Below are positions 60,624 to 64,000 of a stretch of DNA of 64,000 bases, piece by piece. Source of the DNA: Mesorhizobium plurifarium (lineage in GTDB: Bacteria; Pseudomonadota; Alphaproteobacteria; Rhizobiales; Rhizobiaceae); NCBI GenBank assembly GCA_000824785.1, contig CCNB01000019.1, forward strand, positions 67,163 through 131,162. The letters are read 5' to 3'. A program made the translations under genes and the position numbers. Numbering within the stretch: the first letter of the stretch is position 1; each line of letters begins with the position of its first letter. The notes beneath the pieces were generated by a model that was given only the letters and a program-made list of their open reading frames with translations, made no database searches and was not told the DNA's origin.

Positions 60624-61979
60624 TCAGGTGTAGTCGCCGAGGTTGCAGCCGAACGCGTCGGGCTTCTGCATCAGACCTTCGCCCGGAACGACTTCGAGCA
60701 CTTCCCAGAAGTCCTCGTCGTTCTTCATATCCTTCTTGGCCTTGCCCCGGACGATGACGACGGGACGGATGCATTGATGATCTTCAGGCCGATAGTGGAC
60801 ATCGCCCAGAAGAGAGGGAATGGTCTCACCCTTTTCGTATTGTTTGATGACATCCGGAGGATAGAAGCTGCCGGCCTCCGAAACCATGCGCGCCCAGTGG
60901 GCGAAGCTGACATAGCTGTTCTCGGCCCCCCATTCCGGCCGATAGCCGAACTTTGCCTGGAAAGCCTCGACGAATTGTTTGGCGAGCGGATATTGGTCCT
61001 CCTGCGTCCACCAGAAATCGGTCGCCGCGAAGACGCCCTCGGTGATTTCCGCCCCCACTTCCTTGGCCAGGAACGGGATCTGGTAAGGGATGACGAGCTT
61101 CATATTGGGCAGGAGACCGAACTGCTTCGCCTGCTGCGTCGACAGCACCGCGTCGCGGCCCCAGTTGACATTAATGAGGAACTCGGCGCCGGAATTGGCA
61201 ATGTTGGTGAGGTACTGGCTGAAGTCTTGGGTGCCAAGCGGAGACACCTGATTGGTCACCATCTCCCAGCCGCCCTGTGAGGTCAGGTAGTCGTTCACCG
61301 ATTTGGTGACAGTGTGGCCGTAGGTGTAGTCCGGCGTCATGAACGCCGCCTTCTTGCCCTTGCCGAACTGCTTCAGCAGCACCGGGCCGATCGCGGCCGC
61401 GGCGGTCTGGCCAAAGAAGTTCTGGCGGAAGCCGTAGCGAACGCAATCCTTGCCGGTGGTATCGTTCGAGCCGGAAATTCCTGCGACGTAGAGGACCTTC
61501 TCGCGCTGCGCGAACTTGTTGAGCGCAACGGCGACCGCCGACGAGGTCGAGCCGGTCATCAGGATGATCTTGTTCTGGTTGATGTAGTTCTGCTCGACCT
61601 CGACGGCCTGGTTCGGCTTGGCCACGCTATCGGCGGACAACAGCTCCACCTTCTTGCCCAGCAGCCCTTTATCGACCTTCGGCGCCAGCGCCTTCATCAA
61701 CGCGTGACCCTCGTTGATATGCTCGACGGCGAGCTGCCATCCCTTGAGCTCGTCGGCCCCCTGGAGCGCATATGTTCCCGTGAGCGGCACCGCTGCGCCG
61801 ATGTAGACGGTATCGCCCTGCGATCCGGTGGGCCAGGTGCCGATCGCAGGCTTGTCTTCGGCCGCGAACGCCGCAAGGCTGGACCAGGGCAGGACGGCGC
61901 TGCCCAGCAAACCCGCGCCGGCATGCAATACCGTGCGGCGGGATATAATGGCGGTTTTCTGATGGTCGAGCGGCGTCAA
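60624..61979 (-). CDS. ABC transporter substrate-binding protein (Peripla_BP_6, amide/urea or amino acid type)
   Basis: A 451-residue exported protein with a Tat-like signal (I-S-R-R-T-V-L-H-A-G-A-G-L-L-G). The mature part is a type I periplasmic binding fold: I-G-A-A-V-P-L-T-G-T-Y-A-L-Q-G near the start, T-G-S-T-S-S-A-V-A-V-A-L, and F-M-T-P-D-Y-T-Y-G-H-T. This family serves branched-chain amino acids, amides and urea; the ligand here is not assignable. The start is a TTG at 61979 preceded by AAGGAGG with 5 bases between. It is the first gene of the operon and is divergent from the Crp/Fnr gene. Confidence 0.86.
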   Translation of the reverse strand: MTPLDHQKTAIISRRTVLHAGAGLLGSAVLPWSSLAAFAAEDKPAIGTWPTGSQGDTVYIGAAVPLTGTYALQGADELKGWQLAVEHINEGHALMKALAPKVDKGLLGKKVELLSADSVAKPNQAVEVEQNYINQNKIILMTGSTSSAVAVALNKFAQREKVLYVAGISGSNDTTGKDCVRYGFRQNFFGQTAAAAIGPVLLKQFGKGKKAAFMTPDYTYGHTVTKSVNDYLTSQGGWEMVTNQVSPLGTQDFSQYLTNIANSGAEFLINVNWGRDAVLSTQQAKQFGLLPNMKLVIPYQIPFLAKEVGAEITEGVFAATDFWWTQEDQYPLAKQFVEAFQAKFGYRPEWGAENSYVSFAHWARMVSEAGSFYPPDVIKQYEKGETIPSLLGDVHYRPEDHQCIRPVVIVRGKAKKDMKNDEDFWEVLEVVPGEGLMQKPDAFGCNLGDYT

Positions 61980-62142
61980 TTGTTCCTCCTTGGTCTTGGA
62001 GCCATCTGATGGCTCTCTTTGTTGTTCCCTGATTCCGAAACAGATTTCTTTCCGGCGAAGCGGTGAAAAACGCCTGTTACATGAGCATTCGCAGCGGCTT
62101 AGACAGGCTAGTCAATACAACTTTCGTTTGATGATCTTATTG

Positions 62143-62158
62143 ATTAATCTGGATTAAT
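62143..62158. promoter_or_regulatory. AT-rich palindrome in the ABC/Crp divergent region
   Basis: ATTAATC-TG-GATTAAT is a perfect 7+7 dyad, 47 bases upstream of the Crp/Fnr gene and about 164 bases before the divergent transporter operon. Its AT content stands out from the high-GC surroundings. It differs from the FNR (TTGAT-N4-ATCAA) and CRP (TGTGA-N6-TCACA) boxes. Confidence 0.5.
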
Positions 62159-62205
62159 AAGGCTGGGAAAGTTCCGCCGCAGATCTTGAACTCTGGAAAA
62201 CTGGC

Positions 62206-62961
62206 ATGCCGCTGACCGGCCACCCGATCGTGACCAGACTGACACGTGCAATGAAGCTGAATGCGACCGACATCAAACGCCTCGCAGCCATCTTCGAGCG
62301 CGATCTTTCCTTTCGCAAGCGAGAGGAGCTCGTCGTTCAGGGCGCGGAATTCCGAAATCTGTGTTTCCTCAAGGACGGCTACGCGATCCGCTATCGATTG
62401 CTTCGCAGCGGCAAGCGACAGATCCTGAAGCTCATCCTGCCCGGTGACGTCATCGGATTCCCCGTCAGCTTCTTCGATCGGTCCAGCTATGCCGTGGTTG
62501 CCGTGAGCGATCTGACATACGCTGCCTGCCCATTCGATTCCTACATTCGGCTTTGCTACGAGCAGCCGCAATTCGGTCTCGTTCTAAGCTGGCTGGCCGC
62601 CCAGGAAGCAGCGACCTATGCCGAACATATCGTCAATCTTGGCCGGCGCACGCCGATTGAGAGGCTGGCACACCTGTTGCTTGAAATTCATGCGCGCCTG
62701 TTGGAGGTCGGACTGGCGGATGAGGCGCGTTTCGACCTGCCATTTTCGCAGGAAGTTATGGCTGATGCGTTGGGTTTGAGCGTGCCCCACCTCAATCGCG
62801 TCATTCAGCAATTGCGTGCCGATCGACTCATCACCAGCAACTCGCGCCTGATCGATTTGACCGACATTTCCGCTCTGCGCAGACTGGCTCAGTACGAGCC
62901 GATGACTCTCGCCGCGATCCCGGTACTCAGGACGGACGACATCGGTGACGGGAGCGAATGA
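62206..62961 (+). CDS. Crp/Fnr-family transcriptional regulator
   Basis: A 251-residue regulator. The N-terminal cyclic-nucleotide-binding-like beta roll (about 30-145) has F-L-K-D-G-Y-A-I-R-Y-R and I-L-P-G-D-V-I-G-F; no N-terminal Cys cluster is present, so it is not an oxygen-sensing FNR, and the cAMP-binding residues are not clearly kept. The C-terminal helix-turn-helix (about 150-230) reads F-S-Q-E-V-M-A-D-A-L-G-L-S-V-P-H-L-N-R-V-I-Q-Q-L. It is divergent from the amide/amino acid ABC operon, which it may control through the palindrome at 62143. Confidence 0.83.
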   Translation: MPLTGHPIVTRLTRAMKLNATDIKRLAAIFERDLSFRKREELVVQGAEFRNLCFLKDGYAIRYRLLRSGKRQILKLILPGDVIGFPVSFFDRSSYAVVAVSDLTYAACPFDSYIRLCYEQPQFGLVLSWLAAQEAATYAEHIVNLGRRTPIERLAHLLLEIHARLLEVGLADEARFDLPFSQEVMADALGLSVPHLNRVIQQLRADRLITSNSRLIDLTDISALRRLAQYEPMTLAAIPVLRTDDIGDGSE

Positions 62962-63035
62962 CCGTGTCCTGCGCCCTTTTCGGTAAGCCGGCCCGCTGCC
63001 ATGTTGAAGCGTTGGGCGCCGTTCGCCTCCCGCTG

Positions 63036-63550
63036 GTGCCGCGGCAGTCGCAATGTCGGGTGCGGCCCCGCCTTTTACAGGCTGCACTCGGTGTTGCGTT
63101 GGTCGCATCACCCGCTAGGCCCACGGGTCTCACAGGCCCCTTCCTCGACCTCGCTTTGCCTCGCTGAAGGCCTCATCGGCCAATCTGCGCGTCGGACGGG
63201 GCATTGGCTAGCATCGCATGGGTTTTCAAAAGGCGTGGCATCCTCCTGGAAATCTATCAAGAGTACGGCAACTGGCGCCGGGTGAGAGATTGGGATGGAA
63301 GCACCGGCTGGATCCATCATTCGCTCCTGTCGGGGCAAAGAACCGGCATCGTTGCCCCCTGGTCAAAAGATCACCTTGCCCTGTACGCCAAGCCGGCAAC
63401 GGACAGCCCTGTCGTTGCCTGGCTTGAGCCGCGCGTTGAGGTCAAGCTTACCCGGTGTGACGGACAGTGGTGCGCGGTGGCATCGGGTCCGTCAACTGGG
63501 TTCACAAACAAGTCGGACTGTGGGGCGTCTACCCCGGTAAAGTCCTCTAG
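63036..63550 (+). pseudogene. SH3-domain exported protein, decayed
   Basis: A signal-peptide-like L-L-Q-A-A-L-G-V-A-L-V-A-S-P-A begins in one frame, P-R-F-A-S-L-K-A-S-S-A-N-L-R-V-G-R-G-I-G follows in another, I-A-W-V-F-K-R-R-G-I and W-R-R-V-R-D-W-D-G-S-T-G-W-I in a third segment, and the final V-N-W-V-H-K-Q-V-G-L-W-G-V-Y-P-G in yet another. Frame changes fall near 63135, 63195 and 63478; the TAG at 63548 ends it. The order matches the bacterial SH3 proteins of rhizobia (signal, L-P-R-F-x-S-L-K, N-x-R-x-G-P pattern). The 5' end is uncertain. Confidence 0.7.
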
Positions 63551-63579
63551 CTTGGTGGCTCTGAATCGCCGACCGAGCG

Positions 63580-64000
63580 GTTTTGATTTCCGGCGGGGGG
63601 ATTGCGGGACCGGCGCTCGCCTTTTGGCTCCCAGCCGCCGGCTTCCGGCCGACGCTGGCCGAACAGGCGAGCCAATTGCGAACCGGGGCTAAGTCATTGA
63701 TTTCTGGGGGCTCGGCTATTGGGTCGCCGAGCGGATGGGCCTAGGTATCACGTGCACGAAATGCACATTGTGAACGATCGCGGCTATCGCATGCTTCGGC
63801 ACGGATATGTTTAGCGATCGACAAATGGCCGCGATGTGACGCTCGCGCCCAGCGACCTCTCGCGACTGCTTTCCGAGAAGGCCAAGGGCACAACGAAGTT
63901 ATTTTCGCGCCGGCCGAGATTGTTGGCGAAGGCGGTGATACCTGCGTTCAATGTTCAACCGGCTCCGATGGAAAAGCGTAGTATCAGCTTTACGGGCGCA
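63580..64000 (+). pseudogene. FAD-dependent monooxygenase, decayed and cut by the window edge
   Basis: V-L-I-S-G-G-G-I-A-G-P-A-L-A-F-W-L starts the FAD-binding motif of group A monooxygenases. Further parts occur in shifting frames: V-I-D-F-W-G-L-G-Y-W-V-A-E-R-M-G-L, then Y-H-V-H-E-M-H-I-V-N-D-R-G-Y-R, then V-T-L-A-P-S-D-L-S-R-L-L, then V-I-F-A-P-A-E-I-V-G-E. Frame changes are near 63690, 63745, 63812 and 63897, with a stop at about 63812. A start codon before V-L-I-S is missing. The remainder lies beyond base 64000. Confidence 0.7.

Noticed and set aside
1..64000. CRISPR arrays, rRNA and tRNA genes
   Set aside because: I looked for regularly spaced direct repeats and conserved RNA gene sequences and saw none, though a small RNA gene could escape reading by eye.

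Overview
The window looks like a chromosome or megaplasmid segment of a high-GC alphaproteobacterium of the order Rhizobiales, most likely Mesorhizobium or a close relative. The support is the gene families (CsbD/PRC-barrel stress genes, a StcD-like N-methylproline demethylase, many LysR and ABC systems), a RIME-like intergenic repeat at 42.68-42.78 kb, and two EcfG-type stress promoters (GGAAC-N16-NGTT). I assign the organism by recognising these families, not by a database search.

Layout. 0-4.1 kb: the 3' part of a PolX-type DNA polymerase, then a small stress module (CsbD protein, double PRC-barrel envelope protein, two uncharacterised proteins). 4.5-14.6 kb: a block of mobile-element housekeeping genes, all on the minus strand (ardC, parB, a strawberry-notch-like methylase/helicase broken by a one-base deletion, a Toprim protein, a DUF2493 protein). 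No integrase, relaxase or conjugation genes are visible, so it looks like a remnant of an integrative element or plasmid. Its ardC and parB genes share a structured 5' leader, and a perfect 13-bp inverted repeat sits in front of the DUF2493 gene. The right edge abuts a Rieske oxygenase gene that has lost its Fe-S half. 15.5-18.7 kb: small genes, a CadC-like winged-helix/TPR regulator and a divergent cupin gene.

19-37.4 kb: a large catabolic region for a nitrogenous substrate (deacylase, hydroxyacid dehydrogenase, DUF861 cupin, two aldehyde dehydrogenases, a TtuC-like decarboxylating dehydrogenase, a PuuB-like FAD amine oxidase, a class III aminotransferase, two HAD hydrolases, two paralogous double-GNAT proteins), with a peptide/opine-type ABC importer whose two ATPases are fused. 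The genes suggest oxidation or transamination of an imported amine or amino acid to an aldehyde, then to an acid. 37.5-51.8 kb: a second catabolic region with an N-methylproline demethylase-like flavoenzyme, a split three-subunit amino acid dehydrogenase (FAD oxidoreductase, FAD/NAD protein with BFD-type Fe-S domain, small 2Fe-2S protein), HyuA/HyuB-type hydantoinase/oxoprolinase subunits, a second DAO-type oxidase, and LysR and Lrp regulators. This fits breakdown of cyclic or N-methylated amino acids such as proline betaines or hydantoins; the substrate is inferred.

52-56.7 kb: a sugar-type (CUT1) ABC importer with a LacI-type operator palindrome upstream but no LacI gene in the window. 57-63 kb: a branched-chain amino acid/amide-type ABC importer with a fused LivM-LivG protein, divergent from a Crp/Fnr regulator; an AT-rich palindrome lies between them. 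63-64 kb: two neighbouring decayed pseudogenes (SH3-domain protein and FAD monooxygenase), the second running off the edge.
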